NCBI GenBank assembly: GCA_026712715.1
Contig: JAPOPW010000027.1
Location: forward strand, 1-64,000
DNA: 64,000 nucleotides
Direction of reading: 5' to 3'
Source of the DNA: Immundisolibacterales bacterium
GTDB taxonomy: Bacteria > Pseudomonadota > Gammaproteobacteria > HK1
This document shows positions 28,707 to 37,562 of this stretch, one piece after another. Position numbers and translations under genes: made by a program. Within the stretch, counting starts at the first letter, position 1; each line of letters begins with the position of its first letter. Below the pieces are notes generated by a model. That model had not been told where the DNA came from. It did no database searches and saw only the letters and a list, made by a program, of their open reading frames with translations.

Positions 28707-30911
28707 TCAGAAGGAGAACTTGACTGACGCGGAGAGGAAGTCGCGGTCGTACCGCGTGTCGCTCCGGCCGCCATACATCGTGAGGCCGACATTGGCCTGC
28801 CAGCGCTTGAGGTAGTCGGCGCCGACGCCGACGGTGAGCGCGGTCCGGCCTTCGGCGAACTGACCGATGGGGGTCGGGCCGTTGCCGTCCACGTCGTGTC
28901 CCCATTGCACGAAGGGAAACAGCCCGACCGCCCCGATCGCGTTGCTGTACCGCAGACGGGCCGAGATCCGGTATCCCCAGGACAGCGAGTCGGCGTCGGC
29001 GCTCTCTTCGGAGTCGGACAGACGGCGCGGCCGGGCGGGACTCTCGATGCGATGCCCCTGCGTCAGTCCGTGCACCCGCATGATCGCGACCTCGGACGCC
29101 ACGGTCAGGCCGTCGGCTCCGAGTCGGGGCCCGAACGCCTTCGTCGCGGTGACCTGGACCTGGCTCACGTCGTGCCGGGCGTACCCGACGACATCGTCGG
29201 GCCGGTGCTGCTCGATGTGCTCGCTCAGGGATCGCGCGAAATAGGCCGACGGGAGGACCTCTCCCGTCCTCGGATTCCGGTCACAGGTCTCTTCTGCGGG
29301 GGCTCTCACGCATCCGGCCAGCTCGAGCGCTTCGGAAATCGGGAGAATGCCCTCGCCGACCAGAACGTCCTGGGCGCGCTGCAGCGGGGTGTCGATGTGC
29401 AGGGTGTACTCGCCCTGCAAGGTCCACCCGGACGCTCCGAGCTCCGTGTTGAAGCTCAGGCCGAAAAATCGAATGCCCTCGGGGTACTCGAGAAAGTAGT
29501 GCCCGGTTGCACCCCGGCGGTCCACGGTCTCGGCGTACCGATCGATTGCGAGCGCGGTCGCGATGCCCGAAACCCGCGGTCCGACCTGCCTTTCCACTTC
29601 CGCTGTCACCCTTCTTTCGATGAGCGCCGGGGCGGCGGCGCGTTCGAGCGTTCCGGCCGCGACCGCGGCCATGCCCCTCGCGGTGACCTCCCTCGTCACC
29701 TCCGGGGCGACCGAGCCGGCAAGAGCGGTCGAAGTCGCAGAGCCCGGCGCGCCGACCGCCCCCGCGGCCGCGAGCCCGGCCTGGATTGCTGCCGTGCCGG
29801 CGGTGCGCGCGGAGATGAGCGGGAGGCGGCTGTGGTAGCGGCCGAAGTACAGGCCGAGCTCGGTTTGGTTCAAGTCTTCGGCGAGATGGCGCAGCGCGAC
29901 CCCCCACTGGCCCGAGTCGCCCGAAAGACGGTCCGGGCCGCGCGCCACGCTCATGAAATCGGGCTCGTGTGCGCGATAGGGCGGCAGCCGGGAACGGGCG
30001 AGGTCCGCGTTGATGGCCGGGGTGAGCCGCCCGAAGCCGAACTCGCGGTCGACTTCGCTGCCGTACGCACCCAGGAGCGGCCGGAACCGTTCGCTGTTGA
30101 CCACCACCTCGGTCGCCCCCGGGCCGGCCACGTCGTTCGTCGAGAAGAAGCTGCCGACCGGGTCGAGCACCGTCTCCTCCCACTCGAGCTGGTAGAAGCC
30201 CTCCACCGTCAGGGTGTCGCTCGGGGCCGCCGACACCGAGACCATCGAAACCGGTGCGAGGGCCTCGCGCAGCTCCGAGCCCGGCAGCCGGAGCTTGCCG
30301 ACGTCGTAGCGATTGAACGCATTGATGCCGCCGCCGATGAAGGTGCTCTCGCCCCAGTTCAGCACGTGTCTCCCGAGGCGCAGATCGACCGGCGCGCCGC
30401 CCGGCTCGAAGGCGCCGGTGACGTAGGCGTCGAGGACTTCGAAGTCCTTTCCGACGATGTCCTTCGCTTCTCCGCTCAACGGGGTGCGGGCGCGCGCGCC
30501 GTTCTCGTTCTCGAAGTCGACGAATCCGGTGGCGCGCAGGAATGCGCCGAAGCGCCGGTTGCCGAGGTCGAGGTCGGTGGTGACCTTGGAGGTGTTGCTC
30601 ACCACACCCCGGCCGTAGTTGAGATTCCCGTCGTTGGAGTTGGCGGACCGGAAGTCATTGACCCTTGCCTCGCGCCCCTCGATGCGAAACGTCAGGCCAT
30701 GCGACAAGGTGGTGTCGAGGGTTCCCTCGAGCGCGCCCTCGCCGAATTCGATGGCGGGCGCGGACAGCGCGAACAGCAGGCAACCGAGCGCGGCGGTGCC
30801 CGCCGGAATGCCGAAGAACACGGAACGATCCGCCGGCCGCCGGCCGCTTCGACGCCACGGTCGACCCGTGCGGAGCCCGCCCGCGGAGCCCCGACCCTCA
30901 AGGTCGTGCAT
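28707..30911 (-). CDS. DUF1302 family outer-membrane beta-barrel, copy 2
   Basis: A 734-residue paralogue of the protein at 21406-23439, ending YDRDFLSASVKFSF. The same barrel blocks are present (LRLGRHVLNWGEST, FYQLEWEETVLDPVGSFF). It is longer because of an alanine-rich, probably helical insertion at about residues 385-460. The unusual charged N-terminal extension before the signal core (GRPWRRSGRRPADRS) is shared with copy 1 (CRPWRRNGRRREDRS), supporting the long start. Likely an outer-membrane channel; substrate unknown. Confidence 0.88.
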   Translation of the reverse strand: MHDLEGRGSAGGLRTGRPWRRSGRRPADRSVFFGIPAGTAALGCLLFALSAPAIEFGEGALEGTLDTTLSHGLTFRIEGREARVNDFRSANSNDGNLNYGRGVVSNTSKVTTDLDLGNRRFGAFLRATGFVDFENENGARARTPLSGEAKDIVGKDFEVLDAYVTGAFEPGGAPVDLRLGRHVLNWGESTFIGGGINAFNRYDVGKLRLPGSELREALAPVSMVSVSAAPSDTLTVEGFYQLEWEETVLDPVGSFFSTNDVAGPGATEVVVNSERFRPLLGAYGSEVDREFGFGRLTPAINADLARSRLPPYRAHEPDFMSVARGPDRLSGDSGQWGVALRHLAEDLNQTELGLYFGRYHSRLPLISARTAGTAAIQAGLAAAGAVGAPGSATSTALAGSVAPEVTREVTARGMAAVAAGTLERAAAPALIERRVTAEVERQVGPRVSGIATALAIDRYAETVDRRGATGHYFLEYPEGIRFFGLSFNTELGASGWTLQGEYTLHIDTPLQRAQDVLVGEGILPISEALELAGCVRAPAEETCDRNPRTGEVLPSAYFARSLSEHIEQHRPDDVVGYARHDVSQVQVTATKAFGPRLGADGLTVASEVAIMRVHGLTQGHRIESPARPRRLSDSEESADADSLSWGYRISARLRYSNAIGAVGLFPFVQWGHDVDGNGPTPIGQFAEGRTALTVGVGADYLKRWQANVGLTMYGGRSDTRYDRDFLSASVKFSF

Positions 30912-31418
30912 GCGCTCCCTCCATCGAGCAATGGGCGTGCCGCGTCGCCCCGTGATTGACCCGGAGTCGAGGACGTCCGCCCCAGGTCACGTCGTGCGGG
31001 CGATCCTGCCAGAAACTTCGACTTCTTTCATGTTTCGCGCGAACGTGGGCGCAGCGCGAAGGCACGGCGATGAATCTCCGCCTTTTCCGCTTCCGGTGGT
31101 TCGGTTCCCCCCCCGCGAGCGCGAGCCGTGCGCTCGGGAACGACTTGCCACGCTGCACGGCCGGCTCCGGTGGCATGCGCGGGGAGTCGGCATGACGGCG
31201 TTCCGGATTGGTCTCGTTCCGGAGAACGATCGGACGAACGGGTGGCCGGCGCGCCGTTCCGGCGCACGCCGCGAGCTTCCCCCTTCCGGAGCCGTCACGG
31301 CCGCCGGCCGCTCGGTGAGGAAAACACCGTGGATCGATGCGAAACTACGCGCGCGCGGCGGGTCCTCGCCGCCCCCGACACACAGCACCCGCGCGTACGG
31401 GTGCGGGAGGAGGAGGAG
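30912..31418. promoter_or_regulatory. Divergent intergenic region, DUF1302 copy 2 / VOC gene
   Basis: These 507 bases hold no convincing gene. On the minus side they repeat the leader of DUF1302 copy 1: the 33-base block at 30921-30953 and the perfect 19-base block at 30997-31015, followed by TTTCATGTTTCG around 31026-31037. The blocks sit at the same distances from the start codon as in copy 1. The plus side leads to the VOC gene with a strong purine-rich ribosome-binding site. No clear promoter hexamers were seen for the VOC gene. Confidence 0.55.
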
Positions 31419-31865
31419 ATGTCCCTGGTCTGGCTCGATCACGTGAACCTGCGCACCGCCCGGCTCGAGGAGATGCGAAGGTTCTATTCCGATGTCCTCG
31501 GGCTCGAGGACGGCCAGCGTCCCGACTTCGGTTTCGACGGGGCCTGGCTCTACCTCGGCGACAAGGCGTGCGTCCACCTCGTCCCCGCGAAGAAGACCCC
31601 GGCCGCGAAAGACCCCGGCATCGAGCACTTCGCTTTCCGCTCGCTCGGGGCGGCGGACATGGTCCGCAAGCTCCAGCGCAACGGCATCGGGTTCTGGGTC
31701 CTCGCGCGCAGGAAGCTCGGCGTGCTCCAGATCAACCTCCACGATCCGGACGGCAACCACATCGAGCTCGCGTACCCGGGGCGCGAGATCACGACCCTTC
31801 CCAAGAAGTACCAGGCGGACGGAAAGCCCGTCGCGTACGAGCCGCCCCGGCAACGGGCGGCATAG
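31419..31865 (+). CDS. Single-domain VOC (glyoxalase/dioxygenase-fold) protein
   Basis: A 148-residue vicinal-oxygen-chelate protein. Likely metal ligands are His7 in LVWLDHVNLRTA, His in GIEHFAFRSL and Glu in GNHIELAYPG, the usual H-H-E set; FYSDVLGLEDG is the classic first-strand motif. Such proteins include glyoxalases, fosfomycin-resistance enzymes and small extradiol-type enzymes. AGGAGGAGGAG lies directly before the ATG at 31419. It is followed 73 bases on by a MaoC dehydratase, probably in one transcript. Substrate unknown. Confidence 0.85.
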   Translation: MSLVWLDHVNLRTARLEEMRRFYSDVLGLEDGQRPDFGFDGAWLYLGDKACVHLVPAKKTPAAKDPGIEHFAFRSLGAADMVRKLQRNGIGFWVLARRKLGVLQINLHDPDGNHIELAYPGREITTLPKKYQADGKPVAYEPPRQRAA

Positions 31866-31938
31866 CATTCGGCCGGGGAATCCGCCCTTCGTCCGGAACC
31901 GGGCGCCGCGCCGGCAACCGCGGCAGGAGGATCCTTGC

Positions 31939-32820
31939 ATGCCCATCGACTCGGCCCTCGTCGGCGCCAGCACGAATTCCCACCGGCACGAGGTGGACGC
32001 GCGCTGGACCATGGCCTTCAGCGCGGCCCTTGGTGACACCGGGCCGCACTACCTCGACACGACCGGCGACGTCGTCGCCCATCCCCTTTTCCCCATCGCG
32101 CCGGAGTGGGCGGTACACCTCGAAGGGCGCGACCGGTTCGCCGCCAATGGGCTCACCCCCGACGAGCGGCTGAAGAGCGTGCACGCCACCCACGACTGTC
32201 ACGTCCACCGGCTCGTGCGCCCCGGAGACCGTCTCGACACGCGGGCCACCACGGTGCTCGCGGAAGAGCGGCGGCCCGGCGCCTACGTGGTGACCCGTCT
32301 CGACACCACCGACGCGAACGGCGAACCGGTGTGCACGACCTGGCAGGCGAGCGTTTATCGGGGGGTCGCGGTCGCCGGCGGGGACCGGGTGCACGCGCAG
32401 CCCCCGCCACTGCCCGCCGCCGTCGGCGCGAATGGCGGGTCGGCGCCGCTCGTCGAAATACCGGTGCCGGTGGCCGCCAACCTCGCGCACGTGTACAGCG
32501 AGTGCGCCCGCATCTGGAACCCCATCCACACCGACGTGGACGTGGCCCGGCGCATGGGGTTGCCGGACATCATCCTGCATGGGAGCGCGACCCTCGCGCT
32601 CGCCGTCTCGCGCGTTGTCGACCACGCGGCGGGCGGCGATCCGAACCGGGTCCGTCGCCTCGGTGGCATGTTCCGGGGGATGGTCCTCATGCCGAGCGAG
32701 ATCCGCCTGCGGGTGTTTGCGGACGAGGTGGGCGACGACGGGCGGGTCGTCGCCTGGGACCTCCTGAACGCCGAGGGCCGGGCCGCGATCACGAAGGGCT
32801 TCGTCGTCCTCGCCCCATAG
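31939..32820 (+). CDS. MaoC-family hot-dog dehydratase (two-domain)
   Basis: A 293-residue acyl-CoA hydratase-like protein. The N-terminal half is an FAS1-like hot-dog domain. The C-terminal half carries the catalytic MaoC signature IWNPIHTDVDVARRMGLPDI, with the conserved D/N-x-x-H dyad followed by ILHGSATL. Length and layout resemble 3-methylfumaryl-CoA/mesaconyl-type hydratases, but the substrate cannot be read from sequence. AGGAGG lies 8 bases before the ATG. The 105-base gap to the convergent ThDP gene holds a small GACCGG/CCGGTC hairpin at 32825-32841. Confidence 0.85.
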   Translation: MPIDSALVGASTNSHRHEVDARWTMAFSAALGDTGPHYLDTTGDVVAHPLFPIAPEWAVHLEGRDRFAANGLTPDERLKSVHATHDCHVHRLVRPGDRLDTRATTVLAEERRPGAYVVTRLDTTDANGEPVCTTWQASVYRGVAVAGGDRVHAQPPPLPAAVGANGGSAPLVEIPVPVAANLAHVYSECARIWNPIHTDVDVARRMGLPDIILHGSATLALAVSRVVDHAAGGDPNRVRRLGGMFRGMVLMPSEIRLRVFADEVGDDGRVVAWDLLNAEGRAAITKGFVVLAP

Positions 32821-32925
32821 TCGCGACCGGTGCGGCCGGTCCCGGCGGACACCGATTCGCCGGGGTTCTTCCTGGCGCGGGCGAGACTGGATGGCTCGTT
32901 CCGGGCGCGGCGACGGGCATCGGCG

Positions 32926-34575
32926 CTACCGTCGGCCTCCCGCGGGGCCCGCGAACGGCACCTTCATCGGACCGATGGCGGTCATGTCGATCTCGATGAG
33001 GACCGGCCCCGGGCGGGCGAACGCCTCGTCGACCCCGGACTCGAAGCCCGCGGAAGCGGCGATGCGCCGGTAGTCCAGTCCGCAGGCGGCCGCAAGGGCG
33101 GCGAAGTCGGGGGTGGCGAGGTCGACGAAGCGACGGCGTCCCCCGTACTCGGCGTCCTGGATGTTGCGGATGACCCCGTAGCCGCGGTCGTTCATGACCA
33201 CGAGGGCGAGGTCGACCCCCGTCTCCACCGCGGTCATCAGCTCGCCCGGGTTGAGCATGAGACCGCCGTCGCCGGTGAGGCACACGACCTTGCGTTCCGG
33301 CGCCCCCACCGCCGCCCCGATCGCGAGGGCGAGTCCCTGGCCGATGCCGCCCCCGGCCGGATGGAGGGCGTTGCGTGGCGTGTGGACCTTCACGAGGCGG
33401 TTGCCCCACGTGCTGTTCGCAACGGTGATGTCGCGCACCCAGAGCGCGTCGCGGCCCATGGCGGCGGCAAGCGCGTCGGCGAGTCCGTCGTAGGGGGCGA
33501 CTGCGCTTCGCAATCGGGCTTGCGCCGCGTCCCGCGCCCGGCGCAAGTCGTTCGCGAATGCGGGATCCGGTTCGAATGCGCCGGCCAGACGATCGGCCAG
33601 GCCGTCGAGGACGGCGGCGGCATCGCCCGGCACGAAGCCGTCGACCGGGTAGGCGAGCCGGCCACGGGCGGCCGGGTCGACGTCGACCCGAAGGAGCGGA
33701 GCCGGCAGCTTCAACCGATACGTTCGGGTGTCGTTGCTTCGAAGCCGCGACCCGACCACGAGCATGAGGTCCGAAGTCGAGTAGAACGCCTCCACGTCGG
33801 GGGACTGGTTGAAGGCGCCGAGCGAGAGGGGATGGTCCTCGGGCACGACGCCTCGCCCCCGCACGCTCGTGACGATGCCGACGCCGAGGTCGGCGAGGCG
33901 CCGAGCGCCGGGTCCGGCATGCCGAGCCCCGCCACCCAGCCACAGAAGCGGCCGGCGGGCCGCGGCGAGGCGTTCGGCGAGCCGGTCGAGCTCATCCGCG
34001 TCCGGACGGGGGGTGCGCACGCGCGGGGCCGAGAAGTCGTCGGGGAGGCGGGCCGGGCCCGCCTGGACATCGGCCGGGATCTCGACGCTCACCGGGCCGC
34101 GCGGCGGGGTGAGCGCGACCGTCACCGCCTTGCGCAGAACATCCGCGCACGTTCCGGGTTCGGTCACGCGGTACGCCGCCTTCGAGATTGCGGCCAGCAA
34201 CTCGAGCTGCCCCTCGGTCTCGTGGATGAATCCGTGGCCGCGGTCGAGGTGGGGGGTATCGACCTGGCCGGTCAGGTGGAGGAGGGGAGTCTCGGCGGAC
34301 CGCGCTTCGACGAGCGCTCCCGCCGCGTTGCCGCAGCCGGTGCCGGTGCTCGTCACCGCAACCCCGAGGGAGTCGCGGACCCGGGCGTGGCCGTCCGCCA
34401 TGTTCACCGCCCCCGCTTCGCCGCGCGAGGGAACGAAGCGGAGCCGGCCGCGCCGGCCGATCGCATCGAGAATGGCCATGTTGTGAACGCTGATGACGCC
34501 GAACGCGGCGGTGACGCCGCATGCCTCGAGAAAGGCGGCGACCACGTCTCCGGTGGTGGGGCGCGGCTCAGCCAA
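32926..34575 (-). CDS. ThDP-dependent enzyme of the acetolactate synthase / benzoylformate decarboxylase family
   Basis: A 549-residue thiamine-diphosphate enzyme. The catalytic glutamate lies in SRGEAGAVNMADGHA (about residue 50). The central FAD/PYR-linker-like domain follows, and the ThDP-Mg site is LTGDGGLMLNPGELMTA ending at the N-D-R-G-Y-G. The start is TTG 34575, overlapping the IclR stop by 8 bases; no ATG fits a full-length protein. It ends the nine-gene minus-strand run. In an aromatic route it could decarboxylate or carboligate a 2-oxo acid; acetolactate synthase itself is less likely outside an ilv operon. Confidence 0.85.
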   Translation of the reverse strand: MAEPRPTTGDVVAAFLEACGVTAAFGVISVHNMAILDAIGRRGRLRFVPSRGEAGAVNMADGHARVRDSLGVAVTSTGTGCGNAAGALVEARSAETPLLHLTGQVDTPHLDRGHGFIHETEGQLELLAAISKAAYRVTEPGTCADVLRKAVTVALTPPRGPVSVEIPADVQAGPARLPDDFSAPRVRTPRPDADELDRLAERLAAARRPLLWLGGGARHAGPGARRLADLGVGIVTSVRGRGVVPEDHPLSLGAFNQSPDVEAFYSTSDLMLVVGSRLRSNDTRTYRLKLPAPLLRVDVDPAARGRLAYPVDGFVPGDAAAVLDGLADRLAGAFEPDPAFANDLRRARDAAQARLRSAVAPYDGLADALAAAMGRDALWVRDITVANSTWGNRLVKVHTPRNALHPAGGGIGQGLALAIGAAVGAPERKVVCLTGDGGLMLNPGELMTAVETGVDLALVVMNDRGYGVIRNIQDAEYGGRRRFVDLATPDFAALAAACGLDYRRIAASAGFESGVDEAFARPGPVLIEIDMTAIGPMKVPFAGPAGGRR

Positions 34576-35389
34576 GGCGCCGCGATCGCTCCGGGAGGTG
34601 TTCGGCCGGTTCCCGCCAGCCAAGGCGTCTCGAAATCTCGCCCGCCGTTTCGCATACCGCGCCGACGACTTCGGTCTCGAGGCGCTCGCGGTCGAACTGG
34701 GCGTCGGGGCCGGTGAAGTTGATGGCGGCGGCGACGTCGCCCGCGGCGTTTCGCACCGGGGCGCCGACGCTCGCGATCCCGGCTTCGAAACCGGCCACGC
34801 TGAGCGCGTAGCCGCGCCGCCGGACCTCGCTGACCTGGCGTTCGAGCGCCTCGACCGTGGTCGCGGTCGCCGCGGTGGCGCGCGTGAGCGGTGATTCGCC
34901 GAAGCGGTCGCGCAGCGAAGCGGCGTCCTCATCGCCAAGGAGCACCCGGCCCATCACGGTCGCGTGGGCGGGGAGGCGCGTGCCCGCCCGAACGTTGCTC
35001 ACGAGGCGGTTCGATCCCGCAACCCGCAGCAGGTAGACCGCGTCGGTGCCGTCGAGGATCGCGAGGTGGGTGGAGCCGCCGGTGCGCGCGCTCAACCGCT
35101 GGAGCGGCGCGTGGGCGATGTCGACGAGCTCCTGCGAGTCGAGGAACTCGAACCCGAGGTGGAGGACTCGGGCGCCCAACCGAAAGGTCTTGTGGGGATG
35201 GGCGCGGTCGAGGTAGCCGAGCTGCTCGAGAGTGACGACGAGCCGGTACGTGGTGGAACGCGGGAGGCCGGCCTCGGCCGCCAGCTCGGCGAGGCTCCAT
35301 TCCGGCCGGACGCGGTCGAACAGCTCGAGCAGCCGCAGGCCCCGGGCGAGCCCCGGCACGATGTACCGACCGGCGTCCGTCCCGGTCAT
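34568..35389 (-). CDS. IclR-family transcriptional regulator
   Basis: A 273-residue regulator. The N-terminal winged helix contains WSLAELAAEAGLPRSTTYRL (recognition helix near residues 35-50). The C-terminal effector domain contains YLLRVAGSNRLVSNVRAGT and VAGFEAGIASVGAPVRNAAG, the usual small-aromatic/organic-acid-binding fold. It is embedded in the run between the hydrolase and the ThDP enzyme, with a 4-base overlap to the hydrolase. It is the natural candidate to bind the TTTGTTTC/GAAACAAA repeat before the Rieske gene. Confidence 0.92.
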   Translation of the reverse strand: MTGTDAGRYIVPGLARGLRLLELFDRVRPEWSLAELAAEAGLPRSTTYRLVVTLEQLGYLDRAHPHKTFRLGARVLHLGFEFLDSQELVDIAHAPLQRLSARTGGSTHLAILDGTDAVYLLRVAGSNRLVSNVRAGTRLPAHATVMGRVLLGDEDAASLRDRFGESPLTRATAATATTVEALERQVSEVRRRGYALSVAGFEAGIASVGAPVRNAAGDVAAAINFTGPDAQFDRERLETEVVGAVCETAGEISRRLGWREPAEHLPERSRRLG

Positions 35390-36207
35390 TGTTCGTTCAG
35401 GAAACCGCGCACGGCGGCGTTGAACGCGGCCGGTTTCTCGATGTAGCTCAGGTGACCGGCGCCCGGGATCTCCCGATAGCGCCCCCCGGCCGTGGCGGCC
35501 GCGAGCGCGCGGCTCCCGGCGGGCGGGGTGACGGTATCCTCGGCGCCCGCAAGCACGAGGGCGGGTGCCGCGATGTTGCCCGCATCGGTGCGGAGGTCTC
35601 CCTGGGCGAGCACCGCGACCGCTTGCCGGTACCCGTCCGGGTCGATCTCGGCCATTGCCGCGCGCGCGCGTTCGAGCTGCCCCGGTGTAGCCGCCGGGGA
35701 CATCAGGCGCGGAGCGCGCCGGGCGGCGAACCCGTCCGGGCCGAGGGCGGCGAGATCGTCAAGCCGGGACTGCGCGGCCGGGGGAAGCGGTGCGCCCGGA
35801 TCCGTGCGGTGTCCGAGCGCGGGGGCGGCGAGGATGAGGCGCTCCACCCGGTGCGGCCACGCGGCGGTGAAGGCGCCGGCAATGAGCGCCCCGAGCGAGT
35901 GTCCGAGGAGGGCGATGCGGTCGAGGCCAAGGCCGTCGAGGAACCGGGCGAGCCGCCCGGCGTAGTCCGCCGCCGCAGGACGCGGCGCCGCGACCGGCGT
36001 CGAATCTCCGTAGCCCGGCGCATCCCAGGCCACCACCTCGCGAACGTCGCCGAGCTCGGCGAGCTGGTCGCGCCAGGAGCGGGCGTTCGAGCCGATGCCG
36101 TGCAGGAGCACGAGCGGTGGGATGGCGCCGGACCCGGCGGCGCAATAGCTGAAGCGCACCCCGTCCACCTCGAGGTGCCGGCGCACCGGGGCCGTGTCGA
36201 CCTCCAC
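35386..36207 (-). CDS. Alpha/beta hydrolase (lactonase or ring-cleavage-product hydrolase type)
   Basis: A 273-residue alpha/beta hydrolase. The oxyanion region is PLVLLHGIGSNARSW, the nucleophile elbow LLGHSLGALIAG (GHSLG), the acid LVLAGAEDTVTPP and the base GAGHLSYIEKP. The layout matches 3-oxoadipate enol-lactonases and meta-cleavage-product hydrolases. The start is taken as GTG 36207; a TTG at 36219 overlapping the SDR stop (TTGA) is also possible. Its ATGA junction overlaps the IclR start. In context it would hydrolyse a ring-cleavage product. Confidence 0.85.
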   Translation of the reverse strand: MEVDTAPVRRHLEVDGVRFSYCAAGSGAIPPLVLLHGIGSNARSWRDQLAELGDVREVVAWDAPGYGDSTPVAAPRPAAADYAGRLARFLDGLGLDRIALLGHSLGALIAGAFTAAWPHRVERLILAAPALGHRTDPGAPLPPAAQSRLDDLAALGPDGFAARRAPRLMSPAATPGQLERARAAMAEIDPDGYRQAVAVLAQGDLRTDAGNIAAPALVLAGAEDTVTPPAGSRALAAATAGGRYREIPGAGHLSYIEKPAAFNAAVRGFLNEQ

Positions 36208-36215
36208 CCTCGCGC

Positions 36216-36974
36216 TCAAGTGAGGACGAAGCCGCCGTTGACGGGCAGCACCTGGCCGGTGATGAAGCCCGCGCCGTCGCTCAGCAGGAAGACCACCGCG
36301 CCGACCACGTCCGCCGGATACTGGGCGCGAGGGATCGCCCGGCCGGTCTCGTAGAGCTCGTGACGCTCGCGCGGCACGTACTCGGTCGCTTCCACCCGCA
36401 CCAGGCCGGGCGCGAGCGCGTTGACGGTGACCCCGTCCGTGCCAAGCTCGCGCGCGAGCGAGCGGGTCATCGCGATGACCGCGCCCTTGCTCGCGACGTA
36501 GTGGAGCAGGCGCGGGGCGCCCCAGAGCGCGGTATCGGAGGCGAGGTTGACGATGCGCCCCCCCGCCTCCGATCGGCGAAGCAGCCCGGCAAGCGCGCGC
36601 ACCACGAGCCACGTGCCGCGGACGTTGACGGTCATCACTCGATCCCAGGTCGCTACGTCGATCTCCTCGAAGGTCTTTCCTCCGATGCCGGTCGCCACCG
36701 CCGCGTTGTTGACGAGCCCGTCCACCCGGCCGAAGTCGCCGGCGATCCGGTCGGAGAGCGCGGTGACCGATGCGGGGGAGGCGATGTCCACCGGCGCGAA
36801 CGATGCGTGGTGTCCGGCGCGGGCGAGCGCGGCCGCGGCCGCGCCGCCCGCTTCCGCATCGACGTCGGCAAGGACGACCGCCGCCCCGGCCTCGCAGCAC
36901 GCGGTGGCGAACGCCAGCCCGAGCCCCCGGCCTGCGCCGGTCACGACGACGATGCGACCGTCGAGCACTCCCAT
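36216..36974 (-). CDS. Short-chain dehydrogenase/reductase
   Basis: A 252-residue classical SDR. The cofactor loop is VVVTGAGRGLGLAFA (TGxxxGxG), then LVNNAAV, the serine of IVNLASDTALWG, the catalytic YVASKGAV (YxxxK) and the C-terminal PADVVGAVVFLLSDGAGFIT. Acidic D-V-D after beta-2 (LADVDAEAGG) suggests NAD over NADP. Adjacent to a Rieske oxygenase it could act as a cis-dihydrodiol dehydrogenase, which is inference. 25 bases follow the cupin gene. Confidence 0.9.
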   Translation of the reverse strand: MGVLDGRIVVVTGAGRGLGLAFATACCEAGAAVVLADVDAEAGGAAAAALARAGHHASFAPVDIASPASVTALSDRIAGDFGRVDGLVNNAAVATGIGGKTFEEIDVATWDRVMTVNVRGTWLVVRALAGLLRRSEAGGRIVNLASDTALWGAPRLLHYVASKGAVIAMTRSLARELGTDGVTVNALAPGLVRVEATEYVPRERHELYETGRAIPRAQYPADVVGAVVFLLSDGAGFITGQVLPVNGGFVLT

Positions 36975-36999
36975 GGGTGCCGGCCGATCCGGACCGAGG

Positions 37000-37545
37000 T
37001 CAGGTCTGCGGGCGCCGGACGCCAGCGAGCGGATGGTCGGGCGGGTAGGTGGGGCGCTCCGGGCGGGCCGTCCCGAGCATCACGCACATTAGCGCCTCCT
37101 CGAGCCCCTCGTTGATGAGCCCGCGGTAGACCCCGGGGGGCACGGAGACGAGATCGCGCTCGCCGAGCACCGACTCCCAGCGCTCGCCCTCGGCCTCGAA
37201 CATCATCCGGATGCGGTGACCGCGCACGATGAAGAAGACCTCCTCGACGTCCCGGTGGACGTGCATCGGCCCTTCGCAACCGGCCGGAAGCACCATCGTC
37301 GAGAACGTGAAGTGCTCCGCCGGCACGGCATTGGCGTCCTTCGCGACGCCCGTGCCGCCGGTCCCGACGTAGCGCATCTGCGCGCGCCGGTACTTCGGAT
37401 CGAAGTCCGCCTGGAACTTCAGCGCGTCCCAGTCCAGGGTGCGGGTCTCGTAGCGTGCGATCCGCGTCGCGAGCCAGTCGGCGAGCGACTGGCCATCCGG
37501 CACGACCCCGGCCGCGGCCACGGCCTCGACTGCTCCGGTGCTCAT
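37000..37545 (-). CDS. Cupin-domain protein
   Basis: A 181-residue single-cupin protein. The metal site follows HVHRDVEEVFFIVRGHRIRM (H-x-H and E) with a second-motif partner region LVSVPPGVYRGLINEG, where the usual final histidine is not evident. Members range from dioxygenases and isomerases to sensors. It sits between the ABC permease gene (17 bases) and the SDR gene, so it belongs to the same transcript. Function unassigned. Confidence 0.8.
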   Translation of the reverse strand: MSTGAVEAVAAAGVVPDGQSLADWLATRIARYETRTLDWDALKFQADFDPKYRRAQMRYVGTGGTGVAKDANAVPAEHFTFSTMVLPAGCEGPMHVHRDVEEVFFIVRGHRIRMMFEAEGERWESVLGERDLVSVPPGVYRGLINEGLEEALMCVMLGTARPERPTYPPDHPLAGVRRPQT

Positions 37546-37562
37546 TTCGGTCTACTCCTCTC

